A stretch of 64,000 nt of DNA from Candidatus Reidiella endopervernicosa (GTDB lineage: Bacteria; Pseudomonadota; Gammaproteobacteria; GCF-013343005): positions 930,001-994,000 of the forward strand of contig NZ_CP054491.1 of the NCBI RefSeq assembly GCF_013343005.1. Direction: 5' to 3'. Position numbers and translations under genes: made by a program. Shown piece by piece: positions 48,150 to 58,747 of this stretch (position 1 is its first letter; each line of letters starts with the position of its first letter). Under the pieces are notes generated by a model, which did not search any database, was not told where the DNA came from, and saw nothing but the letters and a program-made list of their open reading frames with translations.

Positions 48150-48773
48150 GTGACCGAAACCGAAGCAGAAATGGAGCTCCGTGTCTGGAAAGAGCTCGCA
48201 GTGAGTAAGCAGGTACTGATGCTGGCAGCGACTGAAGCGCTGAAGCTGGACAAAGATTGTACCCCGGAAGAGCTTAAAGTGGCGCTTGACGCCGCTATCA
48301 AGCGTTCCGCCGACGCCGATGTGAATATTAGCAATGCACAGGAAGAGGCTAGACTCTCTGTTGCTGCGGTTGAGCAGGTACTGTCAAAAACCAAAAAGAC
48401 ACTCGAGAGTGTTGAGGCTGAACTTGCCGAGACAAAAGCCAAGCAGGAGAAGCTTGAGCTGCAGCTTGGTACTGACCGTACTAATCACGCGCAGCAGATG
48501 CAGAAAATCAAGGATAGCCTTGCCGAGAAGGAGCGTGCTATTAAGACGATCAGCACCACCCTCTCTGACACACCCGAGAATGTGGTGAAGAAGCTCAAGA
48601 CGCTGAAGAAGCAGAAGATGGATGAGGCCGATGCCCGTAAAAAGGCTGATGCAGCTCTCGCTACTCTCCGTAAGGAGAAGAAGCAGCTCGAGCAGGAGAA
48701 GAAGGAAATTGAGCAGGAGTTGAAGGAACTGAAGGATGCGCAAGAGAAGCCTGAGGAAGAGGCTGCCGCGTAA
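48150..48773 (+). CDS. Coiled-coil protein of unknown function
   Basis: 207 residues, GTG start (VTETEAEMELRVWKELAVSK). Heptad-rich throughout: VEQVLSKTKKTLESVEAELAE, ATLRKEKKQLEQEKKEIEQE, with an acidic end EKPEEEAAA. No signal peptide, so cytoplasmic. It may be a scaffold or a chemotaxis/partition-type coiled coil. Single gene with its own strong terminator. Confidence 0.75.
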   Translation: MTETEAEMELRVWKELAVSKQVLMLAATEALKLDKDCTPEELKVALDAAIKRSADADVNISNAQEEARLSVAAVEQVLSKTKKTLESVEAELAETKAKQEKLELQLGTDRTNHAQQMQKIKDSLAEKERAIKTISTTLSDTPENVVKKLKTLKKQKMDEADARKKADAALATLRKEKKQLEQEKKEIEQELKELKDAQEKPEEEAAA

Positions 48774-48831
48774 CTCTCTAAAGAGTGGCTGTGTAATCGA
48801 CGCCCAGTGTAGAGCAAGCATGATTAGAAGA

Positions 48832-48860
48832 GGGGGTGGAGCAATCCACCCCCTTTTTTT
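48832..48860 (+). terminator. Terminator of the coiled-coil gene
   Basis: GGGGGTGGA-GCAA-TCCACCCCC then seven T. Confidence 0.9.
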
Positions 48861-48930
48861 GTGCGCTCGATTTAAAAAAATCAGTTTGGTGAGAAATATT
48901 CATTACTATTGGAATGGGTGATTAGATGGG

Positions 48931-49686
48931 ATGGCAGGATGTCGTGCCCAGAGAACCTGTCCAGGTGGTGTAGTCGTGGAATCAAATGATTGGTCTGATG
49001 TTAGAGGCTTGCTTCGCTACATGGCGGAGATGTTTCCGTTTGATCAGAACGATCCGTTCGTTGCAAAAGAGATCGATATAAACGCCAGGATACCTGGTGG
49101 TGATACGCCGCTACATCTGGCGTGTCAGTGGGATGATCAGCTGGCGATTAGGTTATTGATTGAGGCGGGTGCAGAGGTTAACGCTGTCGGTGATATGGAG
49201 AGCACACCTCTGCATGAGGCGGCTATGTTTGCATCGCGTGAAGCGGTCGAGCTGCTTTTGTCTTGTGGTGCTTCAAAAGCTTCTGTTAATACATTCGCTG
49301 ACCGCCATGGATAGCGAAGCGAAGGCGGTTAGTCCGCGATAGTCGACGCCGTCTGCATATTCGTAGTTGAGAGCGCGAGCGGACGACGAAGAAGATGCAG
49401 CAGCGGCTTTATGTCGGCGTAGAGTCACTGAGGAGTTGTGTAGAGCCGCGAAGAGGTGATTACGCAACGTACGCAGGACGGTCGGGGCGCCGAAGGCATA
49501 AACGGTCGCGTTAAGTTTTGCTGTTTGCTTGGGCTTGGATGCCCAAAACAAACTTTCGCAAAATAGCGACTCCCCGGTGGAATGACACCGTTAGAAATGT
49601 CCCTTAAGCGGGGTATTGGTGAGATCAGCGAACTGCTCGTCATCGACGGTGTAGTTGGGCCAAATCTCTCTGGCACTAAGCAATAG
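48931..49686 (+). pseudogene. Ankyrin-repeat protein interrupted by element copy 9
   Basis: Before the element: INARIPGGDTPLHLACQWDD, LLIEAGAEVNAVGDMESTPL and LLLSCGASKASVNT give two-plus ankyrin repeats. After it: FGMTPLEMSLKRGIGEISEL completes the third, with the stop at 49684-49686. Removing 49296-49577 gives NTFGMTPLE in frame. The element, in gene sense, puts a TAG a few codons in. The start could be ATG 48931 or GTG 48976. A small cytoplasmic protein-interaction module; target unknown. Confidence 0.8.
49296..49577 (+). repeat. 280-bp interspersed element, copy 9
   Basis: Full copy, sense to the ankyrin gene. Left-hairpin subgroup GGATAGCGAAGCGAAGGCGG. CTCCCCGG end. Confidence 0.95.
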
Positions 49687-49737
49687 CGATGTAGGATGCC
49701 TACATGGTTTTATATAATCGAGAGTAACGGTCTGATA

Positions 49738-50707
49738 TCACTTGTCAGCGCCACATCGAAGATTACCAGGCACTGCAATATCCATCTTTTCCGGTCTCTC
49801 GAGTTTGAGGGATCTCATCTCATCCGCTGACCGCCATGGAGAGCGAAGTGAGGGCGGTTAGTCCCGATAGTCGACGCCGTCTGCCTATTCGTAGTTGAGA
49901 GCGCGAGCGGACGACGAAGAAGATGCAGCAGCGGCTTTATGTCGGCGTAGAGTCACTGAGGGAGTTGTGTAGAGCCGCGAAGAGGTGATTACGCAACGAA
50001 CGCAGGACGTCGGGGCGCCGTAGGCATAAATGGTCGCGTTAAGTTTTGCTGTTTGCTTGGGCTTGATGCCCAAAACAAACTTTCGCAAAATAGCGACTCC
50101 CCGGGATATACGCCTCGCGGTTGACACCGCCACCCAGTCTCATGTTGTACTTTTTCTCTTCACCGATCGTTGTTGAGCGAAACCCTCTGTAGTCGTGTGC
50201 GGGGTAGACGATGGTCTGCTCGGGTAGGGTGAAGAGCTTGTTAGTGATTGAGTCGTAGCTACTTCCGGGATCACCCGATTGAAAGTCGATACGACCACTG
50301 CCACGAATCAGCAGGGTGTCGCCGGTAAAGACGATACCGTCAGTGAGATAGCTGATGTCGGTGTTGGTGTGTCCAGGTGTGTGGACCACGCGCAGTTCAT
50401 GCTCACCAAAGGCGAGGCTGTCACCATCCTCCAGTAAGAGATCGGTACAGGTGGTGTCTGCATTGCCGTGAACGCCAAGCTTACAGCCGAATGTTTCGCG
50501 CAGCAGGGATCCGCCGGTAATGTGATCGGCGTGGATGTGAGTCTCTAGTGAGTAGAGCAGGTTGAGCTGTAGTTCACGGATCAAGGCGATGTCGCGTGTG
50601 CTCTGTTCAATCACCGGATCGATAATGACGGCCTTGAGGCTGGTCTCATCCCACAGCAGGTAGCTGTAAGTGCTACTGGTGGGGTCAAAGAGTTGTCGTA
50701 ACTGCAT
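49738..50707 (-). pseudogene. ETHE1-type persulfide dioxygenase (MBL fold) interrupted by element copy 10
   Basis: MQLRQLFDPTSSTYSYLL start, metal motif THIHADHITGG, HTPGHTNTDISYL, FTGDTLLIRGSGRIDFQSGD and YPAHDYRGFRSTTIGEEKKYN match ETHE1, an iron enzyme oxidising glutathione persulfide to sulfite. After REAYI the element intervenes. Beyond it DEMRSLKLERPEKMDIAVPG and NLRCG complete the normal ETHE1 C-terminus, stop at 49738. The precise join gives YIDEMRS. All catalytic residues lie before the break, so a truncated enzyme may fold. For a sulfur oxidiser this is a metabolically relevant loss. Confidence 0.9.
49825..50104 (+). repeat. 280-bp interspersed element, copy 10
   Basis: Full copy, antisense to the ETHE1 gene. 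Ends CTCCCCGG. Junction TATATC|GATGAG restored in frame on removal. Confidence 0.95.
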
Positions 50708-50929
50708 CCGAATCTCCGCTTTCCCTTAACTGTATATGAGAGTAAGAAGGGTGGTGTGGTTGAGCGCTCTGATCAAATCATATCTTTGTAATATGAGTGG
50801 TTGGGGATGAATTCAAGTGAGGCGTTGACTGATAATGAGAACCTCGATTGGATATGTAGCTGTTTTATGCTCACGCGTTAGACTCTTTACGAGTGAATAG
50901 TGATTAATCTGCTATAAAAAGGGCAATGT

Positions 50930-51217
50930 ATGAATGTCGATAAGTGCCATAAAAGAATAGAGAAGAAGGTGAAGCGTGGTTTTCAGGGCTACCCTTTGAT
51001 TTCCGTTGATTACTACGGCCCTGATGATTCGCTGGCAACCAAGGTGATAGTCGGGTTTGTGGCTGAAGAGGGCTTTAAGCCACAGCAGCAGGAGTTTGAG
51101 ACCGAGGGTGATATCAGAGAAGAGGTCAACGTGCAGACGACGATCCTTAAACTCATCGAAAGAACAGAGGCGAAGACGGTCACCCTGTCTGAGGGTGTTC
51201 TGCCGCTAGTCGGTTAA
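50930..51217 (+). CDS. Conserved hypothetical small protein
   Basis: 95 residues. KKVKRGFQGYPLISVDYYGPDDSLATKVIVGFV, then a charged middle (FETEGDIREEVNVQTTILKLI) and SEGVLPLVG. Similar to small cytoplasmic proteins annotated as hypothetical in many proteobacteria with the GYP-x-YYGP-ATKV pattern. Function unknown. Single gene, intact; AT-rich upstream region. Confidence 0.65.
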   Translation: MNVDKCHKRIEKKVKRGFQGYPLISVDYYGPDDSLATKVIVGFVAEEGFKPQQQEFETEGDIREEVNVQTTILKLIERTEAKTVTLSEGVLPLVG

Positions 51218-51864
51218 TGAGTTGTTGCCATGCGTAGTGGTTGAATGTCGCTATTGGATTCAGGTCGAGTCAGGCCAATAGCGCATTCCAATGTTGTAGG
51301 TCTCATCGTCAGGTAGGGCAAGTGGTTTCGGTCGTGTCTCTGTACTGCATTGCAGTTCCGCCGCAATGGGTCTCTCCAGTTGTTTGAATACCCCTTCGAT
51401 TTCCATGCGCTTGGCTTGAGTAAGCGTAGCCACTTATACGGCTTCCCATTTGCGACGGTGATTACCATCGCTGTCAAACGCTATGCGCTTATGTAGGCCG
51501 GAAGATGGCTTCCCGATCATGCAGGGGACGAAGGTGTGAGGCGAATACCATCGGCAAGATACCGTTCCTCATTCTCCTGATGTTCTGTTGAGTGAGTATG
51601 CTTGAAACAGTACTGAAAAGGCCAGCGCTATATACCGTTTTAGCTGTTGCAGTGCAGAGATGGTGCGGCGGACGGTTGGTCTGATAATGGACTGATTGCG
51701 CTAATAACCACTGGATTAGAGTGGGTTAGATGTAGTCTACTTTGGCGCGGATATAGTCGGACCCAGTATAAAAAGAGCTAAATAACGGTAGGAAAATCGT
51801 TATTCGTAGTTGTCGCGCTAATTAGAAAGAATAATTAGATAAGTTAATAGCTTCCATCTCTAGA
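51218..51864. other. Region without a secure gene
   Basis: A possible 56-codon GTG frame on the minus strand (51248-51418 region; VATLTQAKRMEIEGVFKQL) is not supported by any known family. The flanks look like broken coding or repeat DNA. Nothing else recognised. Confidence 0.35.
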
Positions 51865-54838
51865 GTGATTCATGTTTTAGATACAAAGTTAAGCACGTTG
51901 TCCCTGCGCATTATTACCACCCAAGTTACCCTGATCGGACTGGCATTTAGCCTGGTAGGCTGTGATTTCGAGCAGGCAAAAGAGACAGTGATCGAGCTGG
52001 TGGAATCACCGACTGCTGATGCTGGTGCGAACCAGTCGGTCTCTGGCTATGAGGATGTGACACTCAATGGCATCGACACGGCCCCCGACGGTGAAAGTTA
52101 TACCTATCAATGGACTCAGCTGTCGGGAGACACAGTCACACTACAGGATGAGGATTCACTGACACCCCATTTACCGCCCCAATGAACGATCAGGCGCTCT
52201 CATTCAGGTGACGGCGACCAGTTCACAGGGTTTCAGCGCCACCGATGAGGTGGAGATTGCGGTTGATAACGGGTTGGTGGTTGCACCGAGTGTCAACACT
52301 CGCTTATGTGTCAACTGATCAGAACGACTACGACGTTGAGGCAGACTGCCCGGTCTATGAGCCAAACTGGTACGAGCCGGGCTGGGACTGGTCGGCTAAC
52401 CCGCGTTATGAATTCGATGCAGGTCCAGTGGTGGTAGTGCTTGGCGACGATTACAGCTATCTATCGGCGGAGGAGGGCACAGCCCTGACTGCGTTGCAGA
52501 CAGACCCGGCTATGCAACAGAACCTCATCGATAACCTGTTAGAGATCCGTCGCCTCATGACTGAGGATTATAAGATCTCGATCAGCAATACGGTGAGTAA
52601 CGACAGCGGCAAGTGCTATCGAACCAGCATGTTTGTCAATGGCACAGTGATCTGGAATAACGATACCGTACCGACATCGGGTGCGGGTACCTCGGCCTAT
52701 TCGGACATGATCCCTATATGGAGATCCCGCATGCGGAAATCATTGCCATGACCGCAGATGACGCACCGATACAGCGTACCATTCCGCACGAATTTCTCCA
52801 TGCACAACAGTTTGATATCACCCGTGGTTATCAGGAGGGATGGTGGTGGTATGTGGAGAGCTACGCGATGTTCTTTGCTAATGGCATCCGCGGTACCGCA
52901 GACTATCTGCCGGGTTACCACTTCCTGCGCCACTGGGCGATCGATTCGGCGATGACGCGCTATAACAGCTGGCCGTTTTGGATGTTCCTCGCCGACCGCT
53001 ACGGCTATGAGTTTACTGCCGATATTCTGCAGCGCTATGTCGATCCCGAGGAGTCAGCGCTGGAGTTCATTAAACGGATCGCACCTTGACTGTAGTGAGG
53101 CAGATGCAAACTGCCGCAGTGCAGCAATGGCCAATCTATACGCCGACTTTGCCAATAGCACGGTAAACTATGGCGTCTATTCAGATATGCTCAATATTGA
53201 TGTTCGCAGCTACGCACTGGATACGCCGTGGGGTGATCCGCGTGTCAGCGGACGGCTAGAACAGGTCGCCGAGGGTCAATACCGTATTCCCGACTGGCTG
53301 GCCCCGCAGCGTTTTGCACACAACATTATTCGACTGATACCCGATCCCGATAGTGAGGTGCTCTCGATTACGCTCGATGGATGGGATGTTCCAGAGCGTG
53401 GTGCCGAGTGGCGTGCCACGGTGGTTGCGACGCTTGATGACTCGACGCTGCCCCCGAGGAGGCATCCGCGCCGATGTTTATGGGGGACGCAAAAATATCA
53501 ACCTGAGTGATTGGGAGGCCGAGCTGGGGAAACCGATTCAGCGACTGGAGCTGGTGGTTGCAGCGGTACCGAGCAACTGGAAGCGTGACCAGGACCTGCC
53601 CGCCTTTAGTGGACCCTATCGCGGCCCGGTGCTGGATCGTTACGTCTATGAACTGAAGATAAGCGGTGCGTGGCCGCAGGGACATGAGCCGCAGGCGTTG
53701 CGTGAAGCGCCCGGTGTTAGCGGTGCCGTACACGCCAATGGCGGCGGCTTTGTTGCTGACACGGCCTCGGTTGCCCGAGTGCCTACGTCGATGCAGAGGC
53801 GCGCATTCTCGGCAGTGCCCAGGTGCTTGGCAATGCCCGTATCGAGGACGTGCGGTGATCTCAGGTAGCGCGGTGATCAATGATCAGGCGATCGTCAGTT
53901 CGGATGTTCATGTCGGTGACACGGCCAGGGTGGATTTTAGCGCAACGGCCCGTGATGGTGTCTATCTGGCTGGTGGTGCGCAGCTGACCGAGAACGGCAA
54001 GATGCGGGTGATGGTTACTACTACGGCGGCTTTACGTCTCTGGCCAGGGCGTGGCGCTGGGTTCGCACATCAATACCATCACTCAGAACGCCACGATCAC
54101 CGGTACTGCGATTTCAATGGGCATGGCTGGATTGATGGTGGTAGCACGATCGACACCGGAACCCCTATGACGGACCGGGTAACTACTGGAGTGAGAATGA
54201 TCAGGGACTGTTTATGCACTACGATTTTTCAGCACCACACCCTATCGCGTCAAGGATATTCACGTCGATAGTGACGCCTACTATCTGGATCTCAACGGTG
54301 CGCCAGCCGGCGGTGCCACTGCAACCCGATACCACGCTCAGCAGCAGTGTGCTGGAGCTGACCGGGACGGGTTATCTGTCGTTGCCAAAGTGGCTGCTTG
54401 ATCAGACCAGTTATAACCTACAGATGAAGCTGAACTGGCAAGGTGGTGGGTTAAGCACACAGACGCTGCTCGAGGCAGCAACAGAACGTGGCGAGCGTGT
54501 GAGCGTGCAGCTGGTGCCGATCGACGCCAACAGCTTCGACCTTCGGTTGCAGTTTGTCTCCCGTGATGGGGTCAGCCTCAGCCAGAGTGTCCTGTTGTCG
54601 GATACGACACTGACGAGTGATGTGTGGCTGGATATTGCACTGCTATTTGATGATGCCTCGAAAGAACTGAAAATTACGACGGTTCCAGTCGGTGGTGGCA
54701 GCGCGGGCGAGTCGGCACTGACCATCCCGTACGCCACCCGTGAGTTCGATTATGACACCCTGGATATCCGGGTGGGGGCTGCGGTGGAGGGAGGCGGCAC
54801 TCCATGCAAGACTTGATGAGATCATGCTCTATCGATAA
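51865..54838 (+). pseudogene. Large secreted lipoprotein, PKD-like + DUF6055-like peptidase + hexapeptide + LamG-like, many frameshifts
   Basis: Lipobox LAFSLVGC near the start. A PKD/Ig-like domain follows (ADAGANQSVSGYEDVTLNGI, YTYQWTQLSGDTVTLQDED). Then comes a DUF6055-like region with the zinc-peptidase motif HEFLHAQQFD and GWWWYVESYAMFFANGI. Next is a stretch of hexapeptide-like units (VISGSAVINDQAIVSSDVHVG), and a C-terminal LamG-like domain (WLLDQTSYNLQMKLNWQGGG, LDEIMLYR end). At least eight frame changes lie between 52170 and 54830. Similar multi-domain secreted proteins occur as adhesive or host-interaction proteins. Domain order is read directly; the family name is tentative. Confidence 0.65.
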
Positions 54839-54918
54839 CCGGGTTAGCGATGAATACCCTTGCATCTACGCTGAAGGTCTACAATCAGGATGATTGCGAT
54901 ATTCTCAAGGGATCGATT

Positions 54919-55608
54919 ATGAAAAGAGTCTGTGTCGTTGGCGCATCCGGCAAGCTGGGTCAATATATGGTGCAGCATGCACTCGATCGTGGATACGAGG
55001 TGGTCGGGGTCTGCCGGGAGAAGAGCGTTGCTAAGCTCGACACCTTCAGGGATCGCATCACGATTATTCCCGGTGCGACCAATGACCGGGAGGTGATCGA
55101 ACGGGCGGTTGAGGGGTGCGACGGTGTGCTGACGGTGCTGGTGCCGTGGGGGGTGAACGACTACTCATCCGGCACGGCGCAGGCGGTGCTTGATCTGGCA
55201 CCAGCCGATGCGCGTCTAATCTTCTCCTGTGGCTGGCATATCTCGCGTGACGGTCAGGACGTCTACTCATTTACCTTTAGGGCGTTAGTGGCGGTGTTTG
55301 GCAAGTTGATGCGCCTCTTCCGTCTGGTCGACATCGATGATCAGGTCGAGGCGTGTCGTCGCATCTTTGCCAGCGACAGAAAATGGACCGTGGTGCGTGG
55401 CAGTGATCTGGAAGAGGGTGAGAGTCAGGGGCTGCCTGTCTGGAGTCGCCATGTCGGTGATGCAGTGCTTGAGAGCAACCTGACTCGTCGTATCGACTTC
55501 GCGCTCTTTATGGTGACGGCACTGGAGGATGATGCACTCATCCAGGAGGCACCCGCGATTGTCGGTCGTCGCTCTCCGTCGGCGCAGACCGCAGAGGCGG
55601 CCAGTTAA
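54919..55608 (+). CDS. NAD(P)-binding atypical SDR oxidoreductase
   Basis: 229 residues. MKRVCVVGASGKLGQYMVQH is the Rossmann GxxGxxG-type motif, followed by VVGVCREKS and GCDGVLTVLVPWG. NmrA/HSCARG-like or UDP-sugar epimerase-like single-domain NAD(P)-binding protein. The start at 54919 is chosen because MKRVC begins the fold; the frame opens at 54850. Often sensors of redox state. Intact. Confidence 0.8.
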   Translation: MKRVCVVGASGKLGQYMVQHALDRGYEVVGVCREKSVAKLDTFRDRITIIPGATNDREVIERAVEGCDGVLTVLVPWGVNDYSSGTAQAVLDLAPADARLIFSCGWHISRDGQDVYSFTFRALVAVFGKLMRLFRLVDIDDQVEACRRIFASDRKWTVVRGSDLEEGESQGLPVWSRHVGDAVLESNLTRRIDFALFMVTALEDDALIQEAPAIVGRRSPSAQTAEAAS

Positions 55609-55646
55609 CATAGATGATTTCGACTAATAACAACTGAGGTGGTGTG

Positions 55647-56084
55647 ATGGAGAAGACATTTCAATTTAGTGGTCCGATGGCGCTGCTTGTCGGTGTGGTG
55701 GCGCTGATTATTATCGGTATTCGTTTGGCCAGCATGGGTGGTAACAGTGATCCGGAGCTGGAAGAGGCGGTTCGCCAGGAGCTGTGGAGTGATCATGCGG
55801 GTGGCATGGTCAGTCAGCTGCGACAGAAGTTTGAGAGCGGCTCGATGGCTAAGGGCGATGTGGAGAAGGTCGGTGCTGAGGCGATTTCTATTCTCAAGAT
55901 CGGCACCAGTAAACCACTGCTAAGTATGTCGACCAATGAGCGGGTAATCGTCTTTGTGCGTTACATGGTTCCCGATGACGACAACGTTCATGAAAAGTAT
56001 ATGGAGTTTACCAACGCCACCCTCGGTGGCTGGCGTTATCGTTACCGCAGTTCTGTGATCAGCTATTACCTAAATCTCTTTTAA
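55647..56084 (+). CDS. Hypothetical membrane-anchored protein
   Basis: 145 residues. One N-terminal helix (SGPMALLVGVVALIIIGIRLA), then a soluble domain with GDVEKVGAEAISILKI, NERVIVFVRYMVP and WRYRYRSSVISYYLNLF at the C-terminus. No named domain. It heads a run of small membrane and NTF2-like genes reading in the same direction to 58726, possibly one transcript. Intact. Confidence 0.65.
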   Translation: MEKTFQFSGPMALLVGVVALIIIGIRLASMGGNSDPELEEAVRQELWSDHAGGMVSQLRQKFESGSMAKGDVEKVGAEAISILKIGTSKPLLSMSTNERVIVFVRYMVPDDDNVHEKYMEFTNATLGGWRYRYRSSVISYYLNLF

Positions 56085-56135
56085 CGTTAGAGGGACTACT
56101 AGATCATTACGGGTAACTGGAGATAAGAGTAGGTA

Positions 56136-56565
56136 ATGGACGCAAAGGATGTGATCAGGTTTGGTTTTATGCGATTGGATATGGTGGCCTTCTCTATAGT
56201 CTGTTCAGCCTGATGCTGAGTGTCGCTGCAAAACGTTGGCGACAAGCCGAAGCCAAAATTGTCTATTCGAGTGTTGAAGAAGATTGTGATTCTGAGGGCT
56301 GCTCTTATAAGGCAAGGGTTGTTTATAACTATATCGTACGAGGTCGAAGTTACTCATCTGAGAGGGTCGGTTTTGGTTATCTCGCCTCCTCGATATCGTT
56401 TTTGCAAATAGGTTTAGATCAAGGTTTAAATTGGGGTCAACGACGAATGTCTACTACAATCCATCAAACCCGAAGTCGGCTGTATTGATTGTAGGCTTGC
56501 GGTCGTATCATCTGGTAAACATCGCTTTTGTTGTTTTGTTTCGATTGTGCACGGTAACTGAGTAG
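56136..56565 (+). pseudogene. DUF3592-like membrane protein, frameshifted
   Basis: Reassembled: MDAKDVIRFGF, a helix (YAIGYGGLLYSLFSLMLSV), WRQAEAKIVYSSVEEDCDSE, YKARVVYNYIVRGRSYSSER, GSTTNVYYNPSNPKSAVL and a final helix. This is the DUF3592 pattern (extracytoplasmic domain ending VYYNPxNP between two helices). At least two one-base shifts (near 56190 and near 56405). Confidence 0.6.
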
Positions 56566-56625
56566 AGATATATAGCGGCATTGGCGCATGCTGTGCTGAT
56601 CTGTGGTGCGGTTTCAGAGGGAATG

Positions 56626-56871
56626 ATGGATATTCAACAGCTAACCGACTTCTTTATGTGGTGCACAATTATTAACGGTGGAATCTACCTTGTCTGGATT
56701 CTCTTTTTTGTCTTAATGCCCGACTTTATCTATCGCATGCAGAGTCGCCTCTTCCCGCTCTCACGAGAAACATTCAACACCGTGGTCTACGCTTTCTTTG
56801 GCGGTTTCAAACTTCTCTATATGATTTTCAATGTCGTTCCCTTGGTCGCGTTGTTAATTATTAAGGGGTAG
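56626..56871 (+). CDS. DUF6868-like small membrane protein
   Basis: 81 residues from MDIQQLTDFFMWCTIINGGI. Two helices (YLVWILFFVLMPDFIY and LYMIFNVVPLVALLII) flank a conserved-looking MQSRLFPLSRETFNTVVYAFFG loop. Common in marine gammaproteobacteria, no known role. Followed after four bases by the SnoaL-like gene. Start taken at the second of two adjacent Met. Confidence 0.65.
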   Translation: MDIQQLTDFFMWCTIINGGIYLVWILFFVLMPDFIYRMQSRLFPLSRETFNTVVYAFFGGFKLLYMIFNVVPLVALLIIKG

Positions 56872-56875
56872 TGGC

Positions 56876-57318
56876 ATGGAGGTGATCGAGGTCTTTAAGG
56901 GATTTGCTGCAGATTTTGAGCTGTGTGTGGCCGATGATAATTGGTCGCGTCTGGCAAAGTGGCTGGCTGAGGATGCGATCTATCTGAACGTGGGTGGGCC
57001 AGATCCACGCTTTGAGGGGCGTGATGCGATCATCAACTATCTTCGTGAAGATGTGATGAATCTTGATCGTCGCTTCGATTCGCGCACGCTTGAAGCGCTG
57101 ACTAAGCCTCGGGTGGATGGTTCGAATCTGAACCGCCGTTGGCGTGTTACCTACACACTTTCGAATGCCCTGATCTGGTGGTCGAGGGTGAGGCGCGGTA
57201 TCTGATTGAGGGTGATCTTATTTGTCGAATCGAAGAGGAGGCGACGCCAGAGTCGCTAGAGGCGGTTGGTCAGTGGATGACGGAGTATGGGGAGCGGTTG
57301 GGTGTTGCGACGCTATAA
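56876..57318 (+). pseudogene. SnoaL/NTF2-like protein, one frameshift
   Basis: MEVIEVFKGFAADFELCVAD, then WLAEDAIYLNVGG and FEGRDAIINYLREDV are typical of SnoaL-like domains. A shift near 57172 must be corrected to give APDLVVEGEARYLIEGDLIC and the end YGERLGVATL (stop 57316-57318). As sequenced it stops at 57205. The following gene overlaps its end. Confidence 0.6.
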
Positions 57319-58726
57319 CTCTTTATCGCTGATTTCCTTTATTACGCTATGGCTGATGACCATCTACTGCGGTGCGGCACAGGCGGGCCTGCTCAGCGCC
57401 ATAATGAAAGCGGGCAAAAAGGCCGATATCGATACACCTGCGCTTAAATATGATGTCGATCTTCCGGGAGGCAAGGATGACCTGGTGGGCGCGCCCTATC
57501 TTGATGAGTCGGGAAACTGGAAGGTTAAGTTAAAAGATAAATCGATTATCGATCCCAGTGCTCCCTATGCACTGCAGGCCGTAGGAAAGAATAAATTGCG
57601 GTTGCTCATCGATGTTGATGACCTGCCATCATCCCTGGATAAGTTTCTAGAGTTGCCGCCTCATCTTGAGATCTATGTGGTGAGAAAGAAGCAGGCGTAT
57701 CGGCTTAAAAAGGCAGAAGGGTGGTCTGTTGCTAAGGGGCGGGTAGAGGTTGCTGTTGGTGGTGTCGATGCATTGCAGCAGGCGGTCTGGCATCTGCAGC
57801 GCCCCTGGTCTTCTGGAGCCGTGCATATCGTCGGTGCTGGACTGAAATCCAGGCAGGGTGGTTCGCGGGTGGCGTCGATCGATATCGAACAGTTCCTTAA
57901 TGATCCCGCCAGGCTCAAACATCAGACATTGGTGGTGCCAGGCAGGGTTTCTGGCAATGAATTGTTTGTGGCAGGGCAGAAGGGACAGGGCGTTGATCTG
58001 CGTCGACTGAAACAGCATGCGCAGGAGAACAGCATTAATCTGGTGGTGCTTGATGCGGTCGATCAGAAGGCAGCGAGAATGGTGGGTAAACAGCTGTTAC
58101 AGCGTCTCGATGCTTCGATGATCTACGATGACACGGCCAAATTCTTTCAGCGCTTCGGTGGCGATGAGGCGATGAGACTCACGTTCGATCCCTCTCGCAA
58201 CTCACAGACACTGATCAGCAATAACGCCTACCGCCCGATCGTAGAGCCTGTGGCTGGGGCACCCGTGTCGGCCGCGACGGTCATAACCGATATTTCACTG
58301 CATGGCCTGTTGCATGCGGTGCACGTTATTCGTCCCGATCAGGAGCATGCACGGGAATATGATCAACGCATCGTGCCGATGATCCACTCCAACGTGCAGT
58401 GGTATCTGCTGGCCTCGCTGATACTCGGCTTTATGTCGTTCAGCTTTACTCGCTCGGTGTGGCAGAGGATCTGGCCGCCGAGGAGGCGTGAGCAGTTTGG
58501 CAATGTGATCTTTTATGCCAGCTACGCACTGTGGCGTGGCCTGCTCTTTGCCTTGCTGTTTGTACCCCTGTTGGGTCTGTTTACTTTTATCGCGTCAGTG
58601 GTGCTGTGGGTCTACCGCCTGCTACGCCGTGTTGTGTTGGCGATCTGGTGGATGATTGAGACGTTATTGATTAAGCCGCCTCGCTATATCTACCGCAAGA
58701 TTGCCGGTAGCCAAGAGCCCGAGTAG
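57287..58726 (+). CDS. Membrane protein of unknown function
   Basis: 479 residues. Signal/anchor (LSLISFITLWLMTIYCGAAQA), a large periplasmic domain (~residues 35-365; KLRLLIDVDDLPSSLDKFLE, LVVLDAVDQKAARMVGKQL), then C-terminal helices (WYLLASLILGFMSFSF, LLFALLFVPLLGLFTFIASV, VLWVYRLLRRVVLAIWW). No named domain. The start is uncertain: it may be a TTG inside the end of the previous gene. Intact, and last of the small-gene run. Confidence 0.7.
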   Translation: MGSGWVLRRYNSLSLISFITLWLMTIYCGAAQAGLLSAIMKAGKKADIDTPALKYDVDLPGGKDDLVGAPYLDESGNWKVKLKDKSIIDPSAPYALQAVGKNKLRLLIDVDDLPSSLDKFLELPPHLEIYVVRKKQAYRLKKAEGWSVAKGRVEVAVGGVDALQQAVWHLQRPWSSGAVHIVGAGLKSRQGGSRVASIDIEQFLNDPARLKHQTLVVPGRVSGNELFVAGQKGQGVDLRRLKQHAQENSINLVVLDAVDQKAARMVGKQLLQRLDASMIYDDTAKFFQRFGGDEAMRLTFDPSRNSQTLISNNAYRPIVEPVAGAPVSAATVITDISLHGLLHAVHVIRPDQEHAREYDQRIVPMIHSNVQWYLLASLILGFMSFSFTRSVWQRIWPPRRREQFGNVIFYASYALWRGLLFALLFVPLLGLFTFIASVVLWVYRLLRRVVLAIWWMIETLLIKPPRYIYRKIAGSQEPE

Positions 58727-58747
58727 GACCTCTAATATGCAAACAGA

